Assembly: GCA_014871385.1 (NCBI GenBank)
Contig: CM026426.1
Span: forward strand, 2,057,852-2,121,851
Origin: Ceratodon purpureus
Taxonomy: Eukaryota > Streptophyta > Bryopsida > Pseudoditrichales > Ditrichaceae
Length of the DNA stretch: 64,000 nt
Reading direction: 5' to 3'
Position numbers and translations under genes: made by a program. The notes under the pieces are model-generated. The model was not told the DNA's origin and ran no database searches. It worked only from the letters and a program-made list of their open reading frames with translations. Positions 12,256 to 24,693 of this stretch are shown one piece after another (the stretch's first letter is position 1; each line of letters opens with the position of its first letter).

Positions 12256-12365
12256 CTGGAGGTTAGCTTCTGGAAGCGAAAGCATTACAAAGGACGATGA
12301 AAGCTTAGAATATGGCACTACTGATGGAGTAGAGAAGAGAGACTTAGGAATGTGACAAACTTACT

Positions 12366-12373
12366 CTTATATA
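12366..12373 (-). promoter_or_regulatory. TATA box of the 129-aa gene in MULE A
   Basis: TATATAAG lies on the minus strand with its first T exactly 118 nt upstream of the ATG. The D copy has the same octamer at the same 118-nt spacing, which argues for a selected core promoter. Confidence 0.8.
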
Positions 12374-12638
12374 CAACCAGTAGGCCTTGGGATGTTTACC
12401 GAGTCCACGTCCTCCTTGTGACACATTGCGATGACGTCACAAACCCTAAACATCTATAAAATATAATACTGCATTGCCACACCAAAGCACAGATGTACAG
12501 TATACTGGCAACTATATTAAAAATATAGGATTCTTTATCTACAATGTACCTCACTGAAATGAAATAGGATCCAATAATCTATACGAAATTGTGATTTTCT
12601 CCACCTTTATAATTTCGTACATCATCTGTCATGTTTTG

Positions 12639-15600
12639 TCATCCTATGTATATTAATTCTTCTTTTTCTACTTTTGGACCGCTCTTCTCTTTGATTCTTC
12701 CAGACCGTCTTCTCGGAGAATTTCTGTCATAACTACCTTGTTCTTGGCTCTTAGTGTCTCTAACACTTTGATCATCGAACCCTACTGTCACCTTGCACGT
12801 CCATGTCTCCACTGCACCATTAAGAATAGCATTTGCCACAGCAGTCCGCAAGTCATCTTTCATCTCAAGTACCTCCTTCATTCCAAAGGTGTTTGACAAC
12901 TGCAAAAGGTGATTGAAATGTGTTAGTCCTTACAACTTCATCAGATTTCATTGTAAGGGACCGTAACATGTCCTAGATGTGCTGCCATAACAAGAATTGC
13001 AAGACAAATATGAATTAAGGGACAAAGAAATGATAAACATGGCCTCACCTCCACGCCCCAATCCATAAACTTATCGTCTTCGATAAAAGTTAAGTACAGG
13101 ACTATATAACACATTACAAAATATCCGCAGGACCAGTCATCTTCTTGTTGGGGAGCTCGCACTCTTATCAAAGACTTTAAGTCAGTTGCATTGACCCACA
13201 TGGGAGACCCTTCCTCATGTCCAAGCGCCATGCACCATAGTTTTCCAAGCGCTTTGTGAAGCTCAGCTGTGCCATGGAAGGAGTCTCTGCCATTAGAATC
13301 AAACTTCAGGAAAAACTGCTCTGAGAGCACCGCCAAGCTCCAGTGCTGTCCTTGCACAATTGGGACCATGATTTTGGAACCTTCAAGGTGCCTAAATCCC
13401 GAACTCATGACATAAAAACTTTGTAATGCATTGGCATCGCTTGTATTGCATATAAGATTATGCAATCCAGTTGCTAACAGAGAGTTGCAGAGGAGCACGT
13501 CGGGAGGCATGCAGTCTTGGAAAATAGCGCAGAAAAAGTCCATTACCGGGGAACTGACCTTGCCATGACTGGAGTCAATGTTCTGCATGTCCGGATGGGG
13601 TAAAGTATTGTGCTGCCTCCTCGGAAGACAAATGTTAGAAACCCTCTTCCAGCTGGGCCTGCCTCTTCTGCTATGCGTTCCAAGGACAACTTATAAACAC
13701 TGCAGAAAAGACACGGAGGAATGATAATGAGTACAAGGCAAGGTTTAAACATTACATCTATTTTGCAGTTCAGTGACAACCAAATACAGGAGTCGTTTTC
13801 GCTTTTGTAGGGAGGGAACGGTATGAAATCACTGGTGGTGCAGCACTGATGGGCGGCTGCGTTCCAACCAGCAAGACCTCCAAGTCTTTGGGATCATGCA
13901 TTTTGAGAGCTGGTGGTGCACTTGCCGTCTTGGAAGGTGCTTGTGCACCTTTCGATGGAAAAGCAACTCTCAACCAGTGTGGTGTAAGACGCGAGGGAGG
14001 TGTTGATGGAGAAGATGCGGTAGGACCTGCCTGTGGAGGTGTCGGGCAGACACTTGCCAATGGAAAGGCATTCCGAAAAGTCATTGTTGATGCAGTAGCT
14101 CCAGACTTTACCATCTGACGTGTGAATTGAGATGGTTCTGCTAGGTCTTGAGCTGGATAACCTTCCTCCTCCGGCCCAAACTTCAGTGGCCGCATTGGGG
14201 AAACAACAGAAGTTCCACATGATGGCCCTATTAGCAGTGCTAGATGAGCTGGAGTTTCTTTGAACCACCCCAGTCCACGCTGTATTACAGGTGGAGTCGG
14301 GTTCTTAATATGTTCGTAAAGAAGCCGCCTCTCTCTCTCCCCTCCATCAGCCTCAAGAGACACCTCAACGTTTGTCCAGTCAATTTGGAAAGATTGAGAG
14401 CTAATCAACTGCGAACAGAAGGGAATGTCTAGATGAGTCAGATCAATGGGTGCTGGTGCTCCCGTGTATCCCAATCAATGTAGGGTCAACTCCAACTCCT
14501 TCTTCCGAAGGTCCATCAACGATTGGACAGCCTTGTCAACGTACTGGTTTAGGGAAGGTGGTGGATAGGGGACATTATCCAGGCCAAGCATGCCCCATCC
14601 TACGTCAACATCTTCACGCACATACAGAATTTTTGACGTCACCTAGCAGAACAATCACGGAAATATAGAAATTAGTTATATTTGTACTCTGCAGTAGAGA
14701 GCCGCTTTGATAGCACATCCAAGTACAAGTACATTACATTCTTCAAGGAGGATGTCTTACCTCATCACAGTGTTGGCGAAGTGCAGTTGGATCCGCTGGT
14801 CCAGAAGACCACCACATCGCTGCAAGTTCGTCGCCATAACCTTTAGTTCGATGCATGTCGAGTACAGCACGACGAGCTACCCGGGACAAGAATCCTTCTA
14901 TTTTCTGCAGAACTGCTTCTTGGTTCCACCCCTCGTAAGCCATTAATGCAACCATATCGTTTGAGCATCTACTTAATGGCTCGCAGAACCCTACTTTGAT
15001 ACATGGAAACAAGGACCATCCAATGTCAACTATGTCCTGCACACAGGACGACAGTCTCTGAGATTCTGTCTCCTGTTTTGCGATGCAAAGGAGCTTCTCT
15101 CTAGTCATCCCATTCAGGGGATGTGCAAGAGGACAAGAACGACCCGAGGATAGGCGCGTGTACAACTTCAGGGCTCGGATTATATGAGGGCACTCAAGCT
15201 CCAGGGTCGTAGACTCTGTTCCCGACTCCTTCTGCAAAACAGACATTATCCTTTCAAGTTCATCTGCAGTATGTTCCCAGGGTCTTTCAGGCAGCCCCTT
15301 CACCACTTCTCTAGTAAGGATCCTGAAAAGAGGAGACCATCCCCAAGTCTTATCCTCCAATCTCACTTTCTCCTTGTTTTCAAAGATCTGTAGCTCCTTA
15401 CGTATATAGGCGCTGCGCTTCTCTTGTAGAGCAACCTCCGCATTGAGCTTCTAGGAGACGTAGCCTGCCTTCTCTACGAGGTACCTCAGATACAATCCCA
15501 ATTTTGCAAGCCAGTAGACCTCCCCTTACTGTCTTTGACGTCAATATACGGATTCCACGGCTTAACAGACATCATAACGAATTGGACAACGTCTGCGTGG

Positions 15601-17732
15601 TGTTCTCCGTCCTTCCCAGCACCCTGTAGTGCAACACAACAGCGTTATAAAACTTCAAGTCAGTACACTCTGTGTGTCACATGACAGTATGAACACCACA
15701 GAGGTAGGAAACAATGGTGCTGCTTGCCAAGTATGCGCATTCAGATGCACTCAGCTCTTTAGAGTCCTCTTCTGCAGTACAAGAGGTTCAGGATATTACC
15801 TGAGCCTCCCGCCATGCCACCCAGGGTCCGATGGATTCAAGAATCTTTCCTTCAAGTTCGCCCTTGTGTTCCAGTTCTTCCAGTGCCCTCATGCAGGTAT
15901 CAGGGTCATGTAGAACATTTCTCTCCACTATTATTCGTTTTGGTGATTCATGGAGTAGATAATAGAGGCCTGCCATGCTTTGAGGAACTGGGGGTGGTCC
16001 TAGGTTGTATTCAGAATCCACAGTGAGGGATGCTGCATATCTCTTCGCTCTCTCTATTACCTCCTCCTTTGTGATGTTGTCATCGATGTGGTGCGGATTC
16101 TCATTGTTCAATGGTACTGCATCACCGCCTGTGGTTTCACTCTCTACCCTCTGGACCACATTAGTAATCACCTCGTTTACAAAGCCCATTTCATCAGAGG
16201 TTGCACTACCATCGTTGTGCAGTGGTCTGTGTCCTGCAGGTTCTGATCTATAAAACTGCGACACGTAATCAACGTCCATGGAAGCAGTAGGATCCATCGT
16301 CGCATTGGCTTTGGTAGGCGGCATTACCTTGATTTTCTTGATTTCCCTTTTCTCCTCTGAAGCCGCTTTCCTCTTCACTTCAGGTGTGATGGCAATGGCT
16401 GCATCCTCCTTATTCCTTGACCTCAGATTCGCAGTTCGAGTGTCTTGTTTCTTCTTCACACCTCCAACACTCTCGCCTAGGTTTATGCTCTGATTCTGTG
16501 CTGCACCTGCTGCCTTGACTACTCCCTTAGACGGGTTGGAAGAAACCTCTGCTCCCTCCTTGAAAGTGACCTTCTTCTTGGTACAGTTTACCTTGCTTTC
16601 TCCCCCCGACTGCTTCAAAGGTACCTGTGCTCCTCCCTTGTTCTTGACGTTCTTCTTCGTTGAGTTTGTCTTGCTATCTCTGGCCGAGTGCTTGGAAGGT
16701 ACCTGTGCTCCATCCTTGTCCTTGACCTTCTTTTTGATTAAGTTGAGAGGATTAATCAAAAGTCTGGTCGACTCCTCTGGACCTGTGTCTGTTTTGTCCT
16801 GCATCTGCGTTCCCGACTCTGATGTATGCAGATTCCAAGGACGTTTCCCCTCATCTTCAGGGAACTTAAGCCCAGCTTCTGAGAGAATGTCTTTCACAAC
16901 TCCTTGTTCGCTCAGAAGAAAGGTAGGGTACATCTTCAGGACGCCAGTACCCACATCATTCCACCCATTGCACTGATCCTTGTACCTATGGTAAGAGAGT
17001 GTATTCTTGTCGGTGAAATCATAATGACAGTACTTGCACCAATAGTAATAGCGTTTTTCTAGACTCAGATTATGCCAGTAATGATATCGGCACTCATAAT
17101 GTGCCTCAATTACAAGGTCCTTGTACTCCTTCTCGGTGTAAAGACATGCACATGGAACTCTGCCTTGCTTTAGTTCTGCTCGATAAACAGGCTCCCCTTT
17201 TGTAGTAGTAACACCCTACATTGTACATAACGTCACAATGCGTCAGTTCATTTTGCAGAGTCGGGGGGAACAAGAAATATAGATGGAAATGGACAATGGA
17301 GTGGAAATCGTGAATTAATACCTCCAGCCTTCCCTGACCTCCTCCAGTCACCAAGTCCTTCCATTTCTCGAATCCCAACTCCTGAATGAAGCGCTTGTCT
17401 TCATTCACAATTAATTTCTCCTCTCCAGCGATTACTATACGTCCTGCTGTGATTCCAACATCAAATAAAGATAATGATGGCTTACTTGAATCCAGAGCAG
17501 GTTCACCCATTCGTTTTTTGACCTTAACCGTATGCTTTCCATTCAGGTCCTCGAAGTCAGAGTCGCCACTTGTAGCAGACTCTTCCTGAAATTCTGTGGA
17601 ACCCTTCTCAAGTATCCTCCCACGCAACCCAAGTAATGGCTCAACAGCTGCCTCAATAGTCTCGTCCTTTCCAGCCATTCGCTGCGTTCTTGCACGTGTA
17701 TTTCTAACAGCACTATCTAAAACCCAATGCAT
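12639..17732 (-). pseudogene. Ulp1-family cysteine protease gene a of MULE A (C2H2-Ulp1)
   Basis: Exons read on the minus strand are 17732-17322, 17215-15800, 15623-14761, 14642-about 13790, 13699-13049 and 12899-12639. The product has an N-terminal region, then a C2H2-like finger (YWCKYCHYDF..LSYHRYKDQC), a Lys-rich low-complexity linker with PMAGLYYL-type motif before GPWVAW, and a helical middle domain (WGWSPLF..CPHIIRALKLY). The C48/Ulp1 catalytic domain follows: His in GQHWSLAVL, Asp in KFDSNGRD, Gln and Cys in PQQEDDWSCGYF. Such proteases remove SUMO or ubiquitin-like tags. The catalytic residues are intact, but exon 3 has a frameshift and a TAG, exon 4 a TGA, and exon 5 a one-base deletion near 13600, so the gene is dead as read. 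It is roughly 45% identical to gene b in the middle domain. Confidence 0.85.
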
Positions 17733-18439
17733 TTTAGGGTTCCATTCCTTTGTACACTTGCATCAATCCTCAACCCCACTGCAACTCTTTCAAATCCTAT
17801 CAGAGAATAATACTTGCAGTCCCTTGAAAACCCCGAAATGAGCAGAAATAAAAAAAACCCAATATAGAGAAAACCCATCAAAGATGTAGCCTCCAGCAGC
17901 AAGCAAACCCTAGATTCGCTTACCTGAATCAACCATAGATGCAGCCCTCGCACGTCCCATCACAAATAACTACGCCCTCGTCCTCCTCCTCAGACCTCAC
18001 TCCCTTCGACTCAGGTACCGTGCAGCAACCCTGAAAACGTTTGCGAATTTTTGGAAGTGAACATACTCCCATCACTCAACCAGGACACCCTACCCTCTCT
18101 CAGTCGCAAACCAGGACTTCATTATGGCGCCACGGCCCGCGTGAGGAAGGCACGAGGAGCGCAGTACACCGCACAAGACTGTAGAAAGGCCGCACCAGCA
18201 GGACAACAACGAAGCAGCACACACTCAACTAAACCCCAGAAAGAAGAAAGGACGAACTTGATGCCTACTGAGATTATTTTGACGTGGGTGCTGAAACCTC
18301 GACGTTCGTGGGAGGATAATGAGCCCTACAATAGTAGTCCTAATAAGTTCATGATATAGTTTTCAAATTGATTAAATTTCATGTCATTCATTACTCCTGA
18401 AACTTTTGTATGGTTTCCCTGATCTGATCCAAATGTCAC
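17733..18439. other. 5' region of Ulp1 gene a
   Basis: This holds the presumed promoter and leader of gene a, with a TAGGGTTT-like telo-box string just upstream of the ATG. The frames present are short and unsupported. At its left-hand end the sequence becomes AT-rich and merges into the satellite array. Confidence 0.45.
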
Positions 18440-20020
18440 TCCTTTACATCATAGTCTAAAGCAAAACTATTGATGTTACCGCAAAACTTTAATCATGTTG
18501 CCCATTTTTCATAGCTTTTGAATGAAACCATAAGCTCAAAATTTTCCCCCTTTTTTTTTTTAAATAAGATACTATTTGCTTAGATTTATTTATTTTTGTC
18601 CCTTCGTTATTTTAAATTAATACTTCTGTCCTTTATTTCTTTTTGAATTTTACTCCATTATTAATGGCTTCTTGATTAATTGACCATTTTTCATTGATTT
18701 TGAATCGAACTATAAGCTATTAATTTCCCTTTTTTAAAATTAAATTAACCTATTCTTTTCTTTGATTATTTAATTTGTTATTTCCATTTTTTATTTTATA
18801 TCAATACTTCTCTCCTCTATTTCCCATTGAATTTTACTCCATTATTTATGTCTTCTTGATTAATTGACCATTTTTCAATGATTTTCAATCGAACTATAAG
18901 CTATTAATTTCCGCAATTTTTATGAAATTAGTCTATTCATTCCTTAGATTTTTTAATTTGTTTTTTACATTTTTTTTTTATATCAATAATTCTTTCGTCT
19001 ATTTCCTTTTGAATTTTACTCCATTATTAATGTCTTCTTATTAAGTTGCCCATTTTTCTTCGTTTTCTAATGGAACTCTGAGCTCAAAAATTTATTTTAT
19101 TTTATTTCATTTACAACACCTTTCAATCATATCCTCGTTATTGTTTTTCCTTTATCATTTTATATCAATATTTCTTTCCTTTATTACCTCTTGATTTTAT
19201 TCCAATCTTTATGTCTTCTTCATAAGTTGCCCATTTTTCCATTGTTTTCCAATGGAACTATGAGCTCTACCCTTATCATTTTCAATTTTCTATAATTTAC
19301 GTACCTTTGTTTTTGTTTTCATATTTTTTTCCCTTTATAATTGATTTTCACTACTTCTCTCTTTTATTTGGTTTTGAATTTAATTCCACTCCTTATGTCT
19401 TCTACAGTACTTCCCCCTCGTCATTGCTTTTAAACAAAGCTCCTCTGTTTTTCTAAATATCTTACTCTTCCCCTTAATTTTTACAGCTTTTTCTGTCTTT
19501 TTAATGTACTTTTTATATTCATCTCTTTTGTTTTGTTTTTAATTTAATATAATTACTTATATCATCTCTACGATTTCCTAATATTTCTTGGAATCTTAAT
19601 ACCTCTACCATTTTGTATTTTTCCTCAATCTATTATGAACATCCCGTTTTTAAAAAGGTTTTTGTCCCCATTAACTTCTGTCTAATTACTTCTGTCCTTT
19701 AATTTGGTTTTAATCTGCTCTAAATATTCATGTCTTCTTTATTATTTTCAACTTTTTATATTTTATTTTATTTTGGTTTCTCATAGTTTTTATTTTTATT
19801 TTTTATATTTCGATCTATTTTCTTACCTTCTTATCTATTTGGTTTTGTCAATTTCTTATTGATTTTCGATGATTCTTTTCCATCTTTTTTTCCTTCCATT
19901 TTGAATTTATTTTAAATATTCTTATGATTTTGCATAACATGGCGTTCCAAATTTAAGTGACCATCTTATTTCATTATTGTGTTTAATTTTTTCTTTCTAA
20001 TTTAAATTTCATCTTCGTAT
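18440..20020. repeat. ~181-bp AT-rich satellite array inside MULE A
   Basis: A recurring block (CATTTTTC..TTTTGAATCGAACTATAAGCT) appears near 18505, 18688, 18868, 19047 and 19230, giving spacings of about 183, 180, 179 and 183 bp. A second landmark of the unit (CTTCT..TTTTGAATTTTACTCCATTATT.ATGTCTTCTT) appears near 18622, 18807, 18987, 19171 and 19352, with a degenerate copy near 19686. So at least five to six monomers lie head to tail, decaying toward 20 kb. There is no coding potential. The array lies between the two Ulp1 genes. Confidence 0.85.
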
Positions 20021-20423
20021 GATCTAGTTCTCATACTTCCCTTTTCATTCTATTTTCTTCATTTTTATAAATATTTACTCAATACTCTAGTTGTAGTGTA
20101 ATATCGATAGTGTAGTTTTGTTGTATTTCGGTTTATTTACACTACTATTCATTCTCTTGTTCTTGTATCTGCTTTAGTCTTTAAAATTTGTTCCATGTTT
20201 TTTAAGACATGGGTTATCCAATGAATAGCCATATATCTTTTATCCAACAATTGAGAATACAGGTGCAATGATCTGTACTGCCTGCATGGAAAGGAACGTG
20301 TACATGCCTTGTATATTGAAACTGTCTTTTCAGATCATCTTGAAGTCATTTTAGGAGTTTTAAAACATATATTCTATATACCATAGACTGAAGGCAATGT
20401 CCTAGACATAGAAATAGTAGAAG

Positions 20424-23400
20424 TCACGGGGCCCCATCGCTACCAACCAAGGTACTGCAGCGGTATGTCCTTGAATGCCCTGCCTTCAAAATCTCAACTA
20501 CCGCTTCCTTCAAGTCCTTCTTCACCGTATGTATCCCTTCGAAGTCAAAGGCGTCTGACATCTACCATAAACCAAATCAAACAGCAAAACCGTAGTAAGA
20601 ACATCAAAGACAAGACAAGCAGTACAAATGCGAAATTATTGGAAAAAGACAATATGCAAGACAAAACACATTACAACATTTTACTTACATCTCCTAACCA
20701 GTTCGTCTTACTCGTGTCTTGTCGAAAATTTTCATACATGAGCATGTAGCACATAACATAAAACCCGCAAGACCATGTATCGGTCTGTTGTGGACACTTC
20801 ACGTGTACCCAGGAGTTGATATCATTGGCTCTCTTCCAAGCAGCAGAACCCTTTTGTTTTAGCGTCCCAATACACCACAACTTTGCCAAAGCCTCATGTA
20901 CCTTTTGAGGGGCATGGAAGTTGTTGTTCTGGACATACCCTGAGTCGAACTTGAGAAACCCATCCTCGCATAATATTGCTAGACTCCAATGTTCATAGTC
21001 ACAAATAGGAACCAACAGTGTAGTCCACGTATGGGATTCGAAAGCAAAATGAGCTTCATAAAATTCCATCAAAGAAGAGAAACTGGTGGTCTTGTTCAGT
21101 AACTCCCTTAGAGAAATCGCAAATTCAGAAGTGCACACGTAGATGTTGGAAGAAAGAGAGGCTTGAAACCAATAACAAAAGAAATCCATCACTCCCGCGC
21201 TGACTTTGACCTCATCGAGATCTAAAGAAAGCATGTCAGGATGGATTCAGAGTTCTGTTCTGCCACTTTCAAAAGAAAACTGCACGTACCCCTCATGTGC
21301 TCGTACTCCTTCATCTTGAATCATCGAAGCCATCATATCTTGCAAACTACAGAAATGAAAAGAATTGCGTTCAATTACACCATGTTACTTGGACACAACA
21401 ACATCTTCCTTCCAACGATTGTTCTGAATTAACATTACAAACTACTCTATCCATTTTGGCCTCATGCAGCGATCTACATTAAGGTGGTCAAAATTAACCT
21501 CATCTCTAGGAAATTATAGAGGTACAAGGTAATGTGTTTTTATACCTGGTTTTTTCCTGAGTCTGAGACGTAGAAGGTGCCCCATGATGGTTGACTTCGT
21601 GCACATTGTCTTGCAGAGGATGTACAGAACTTCGAGGCCGCTCTATCAGACTCCATCTATTCTCTTCGATTGGTTGTCTTCCTTCCACTGTATCGCACTG
21701 TTCCGTTTGTCTTTCAATGTCCCCAGGAGATTTGGCCACCACATCTGGCTCTAAATCTGCACCTTGTCTTGCACTGTTGTACCCCAACTTTTTGTATGCG
21801 CTTAGGAGCTCCCGGTTACGTACTTCTTGTAATGCATGCGCAGTCGATTCAGAGGAGTTACCTTCCCCTTCTAGGCTGAAAGCCGCCACGCCAATGTCGA
21901 CGTCCTCACGAATGGCAACCACGGCCATATAAACCTGGAGGACATTACAATGTAAATGTAGACCTTATCAGATACATAGATATGGAGTAGCAATCTTAGA
22001 CATTTGTTACTTCTCTCAGAGTGCACGCAATTAACTGCAATGATACAGGATCAGAATAATAAGCAAACACCAAAGAAGGAATCTTCCTTACCTCAGCACA
22101 TAAGGCAGGAGTTATTTCTTCGTGCACATCAGAATCTGCAAGCCACATCTTCTCCAACACCGTCGTGTACCTCCTTGTCCTATGGATATCCGCAATGGCT
22201 CGGATTGCTACACGACCCAGGAATGATTCTACCTTCGCAATCACTTCTTCCTTCTTACAGCCTTGAAATCCTATCAAGGCATTTAAATCATTCCAACAAT
22301 TGGAAATAGGTTCTACATTTGATACAGAAATGCATGGAAACAGCGTCCATCCCATCTTTCCTACGAGTTCAGCACAGAAAGACAGTCTTTGGGACTCAGC
22401 TTTGTCCTCCACTGAATTGAGCAATCTCCGCCTTGTCATGCCTTGGATTGGATGCGCAATAGGGGCATGCTGGGTCGGAGAAAGTCGAGCATAAATCTTC
22501 AAAGCCCGAACTATATGGGGACAATCAACCTCCAGGGTCTTCTTTTCATTGCCTAAGTTGTTGTCAATGCAGGCAAGTAGGTCAGTCAGTTCCTCCCTAC
22601 TGTGCTTCCATGGTCTTGATGACGCACCGATAGGTAATGTGCTTTTCAGTGCTTGAAATAGGGGTGACCATCCCCAGACCTTGTCTTCCAACTCCAAAAG
22701 CTCCTTAGAATCGAAGTTGGACATGGCAATCCTTATCACTGTTTCCTTTGCAGCTTTTAACGCAGTGGACGCCCTTCTCTCATATTCACCCTGATCCTTC
22801 AAGTAAACCAAGTACCTCTCGAGTTTTAGAATCTCCTGTTGTCTTCCTTGTTCATCCGGGACGCTTAAGTACGGGTTCCACGGGGTTGTAGCCAGGTAGA
22901 CAAACTCTTCCCTGTTTTCTAAGTCCTTTTTGTCCTGTAGTTCATTCATACATCCAGTTCTTCATCAAATAAATAACAAAAGGAATGAGCAATGGGATTT
23001 TATATTCACATACGACATAATAAATTTTCCAACTGAAAATGCACTGAAAGATCAACCAACAACACAATGATAAATGGGAAATAAACTTACCGTATGGGCC
23101 CGTCTCCAGTAAATCCATGGCCCTGTAGCCGCCATGAGTCTATGGCCGAGCTCCCCATTCACTTCCATTTCGTTTAGCTTTGCTATGCACCGTTCTGGAA
23201 TGTCAAGCAGGTCTTTCTGAATGATTGCTTCAGGGGACTCTTTTAAAATATAGTATAAACCGGGGACCTTCATAACAGGTGGAGGTGATCCTATCTCCGG
23301 AACATCCTTCATCGTGAATCTCTCTGCCTGTTTCTGTGCTGCAGCTAGCACCTCTTCGCGAGTACTTTGTGTTGCACTGCTAGAACCCTGTATTGCAGTA

Positions 23401-24693
23401 CAACCTTCATTTAGAACCCTTCTTCGTGGTGGCGTAGGTGTCGTGTCTTCGTCTTCACTTAACTCTAGTGGCTTGGAAACTTCTTGCCCAGAATGATGGA
23501 TATGAATGTCCCGTGATCTAAGTGCGTACCTTGATGTACTGCTACTTTGTCCTGCGTTAGTTTTCTCTACTATCTTTGCAGTTTTATCCGACGCAAATCT
23601 TCGCAGTCTCTTGAAAGAACTTGGTCTAGGCTGATCATCAGAAAATGTTTGGCACTCTAAACCGGGCAATGCATGGCTCTCTTCAATGTCTTGTGTAGCT
23701 TCTTCAGAGCCAGGGGTAATTTGGCTTATGGGGGTGTTAGGTTCCTGTAACAATCTGCAAACACTCCCTGCTCCTGATGCGATGTCTATCACCATGTTCT
23801 CGGCCCCGCCTACTGCTCCATATTCGTGTCCTGCTTCCACATCCAATCGTACAGCCTCCTTACGAGTTGTCTCCTAGTATAAAGTAGTGCTTGTCTTCGG
23901 AGCCCAAGGCCTATGTCCTTCAGGTGCAGGGAAAACAAGTCCTGCTTCTTTTAGGATCTTCGTATAAATCTTTCCATCACTAGGACAGAATGTGGGATAC
24001 ATTTTCAAGATTTGTACAGGTCCGCTCTGCATGTCCTTCCACGCCTGGCATTGGTCCGTGTGTCGATGCCAAGACAAACTATTCTTATTTGAAAATATCT
24101 GATGGCAAAACCGACACCAATACCAGCGTCTCTTATCTGGGTGGTAGAAATGAAAACGATAGTCATAGTGAGCCTCAATGATAAGGTCCTTGTACTCCCT
24201 TTCCGTGTAAAGACACACGCATTGGTTTCGGCCTTCCTTTAATGTGCACCTGTGAACTGCCTCGCCTCCAACCTATACACCCTGAATCACACCTACTGGG
24301 CCATTTAGGGCGATGTCCAGCCACCTCTCTCTTCCCAACTCCGTCATGAGCCGTTGGTCTGCGTTGATGTTCAAATTCTTTCCCAACAGATTCTCGGCTA
24401 ATGGCCCTGCGGTTATCCCCTCACCATTATAATAAAGTCCACCTTGTACACCTCTGGATCCCGTTTTCTTCAGTCCTAGTCGAACAGACTTTTCTCCCGG
24501 GACTAGATTACCTAGTCTTTGTGTACCACTAACGTCTGTCTCGAAATTCGCAGCCACTGAAGTAAGAGCCGCCTCTGAACTACCGTCGCCTTGTCCAAGG
24601 AGTGCATATGGTGGCGCGGCATCTTCAACAACGCCTTCCATACCTACGATCAGATTGTGTCGGCGGTGGCTATCCCATAAACCTAGCAATTCC
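20424..24693 (-). pseudogene. Ulp1-family cysteine protease gene b of MULE A (C2H2-Ulp1)
   Basis: Exons on the minus strand are about 24693-23091, 22934-22092, 21934-21546, 21346-20689 and 20561-20424. They join in one frame of about 1,209 codons to a final TGA. Only three in-frame stops break it (TAG at 24275-24273, TAG at 23876-23874, TGA at 21249-21247), with no frameshift. The order matches gene a: N-terminal GITAG region, C2H2-like finger (YWCRFCHQIF..LSWHRHTDQC), a Ser/Arg-rich linker with VPGLYYIL and GPWIYW, a helical domain (WGWSPLF..CPHIVRAL), then Ulp1 with His in EHWSLAIL, Asp in KFDSG, Gln and Cys in PQQTDTWSCGF. Gene a's first intron is absent here. The ATG is probably at 24641, with a possible acceptor at 24694 suggesting an upstream exon. 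The predicted activity, removal of SUMO-like tags, is inferred from the family. Confidence 0.88.

Noticed and set aside
16515-16976. Plus-strand frame of 153 codons
   Set aside because: Antisense to the Lys-rich linker of Ulp1 gene a; composition is explained by the opposite strand.
17733-24693. Idea that Ulp1 gene b belongs to a second, separate MULE nested in A
   Set aside because: No internal TIR pair or second target duplication was seen; only the outer ends fit an element.
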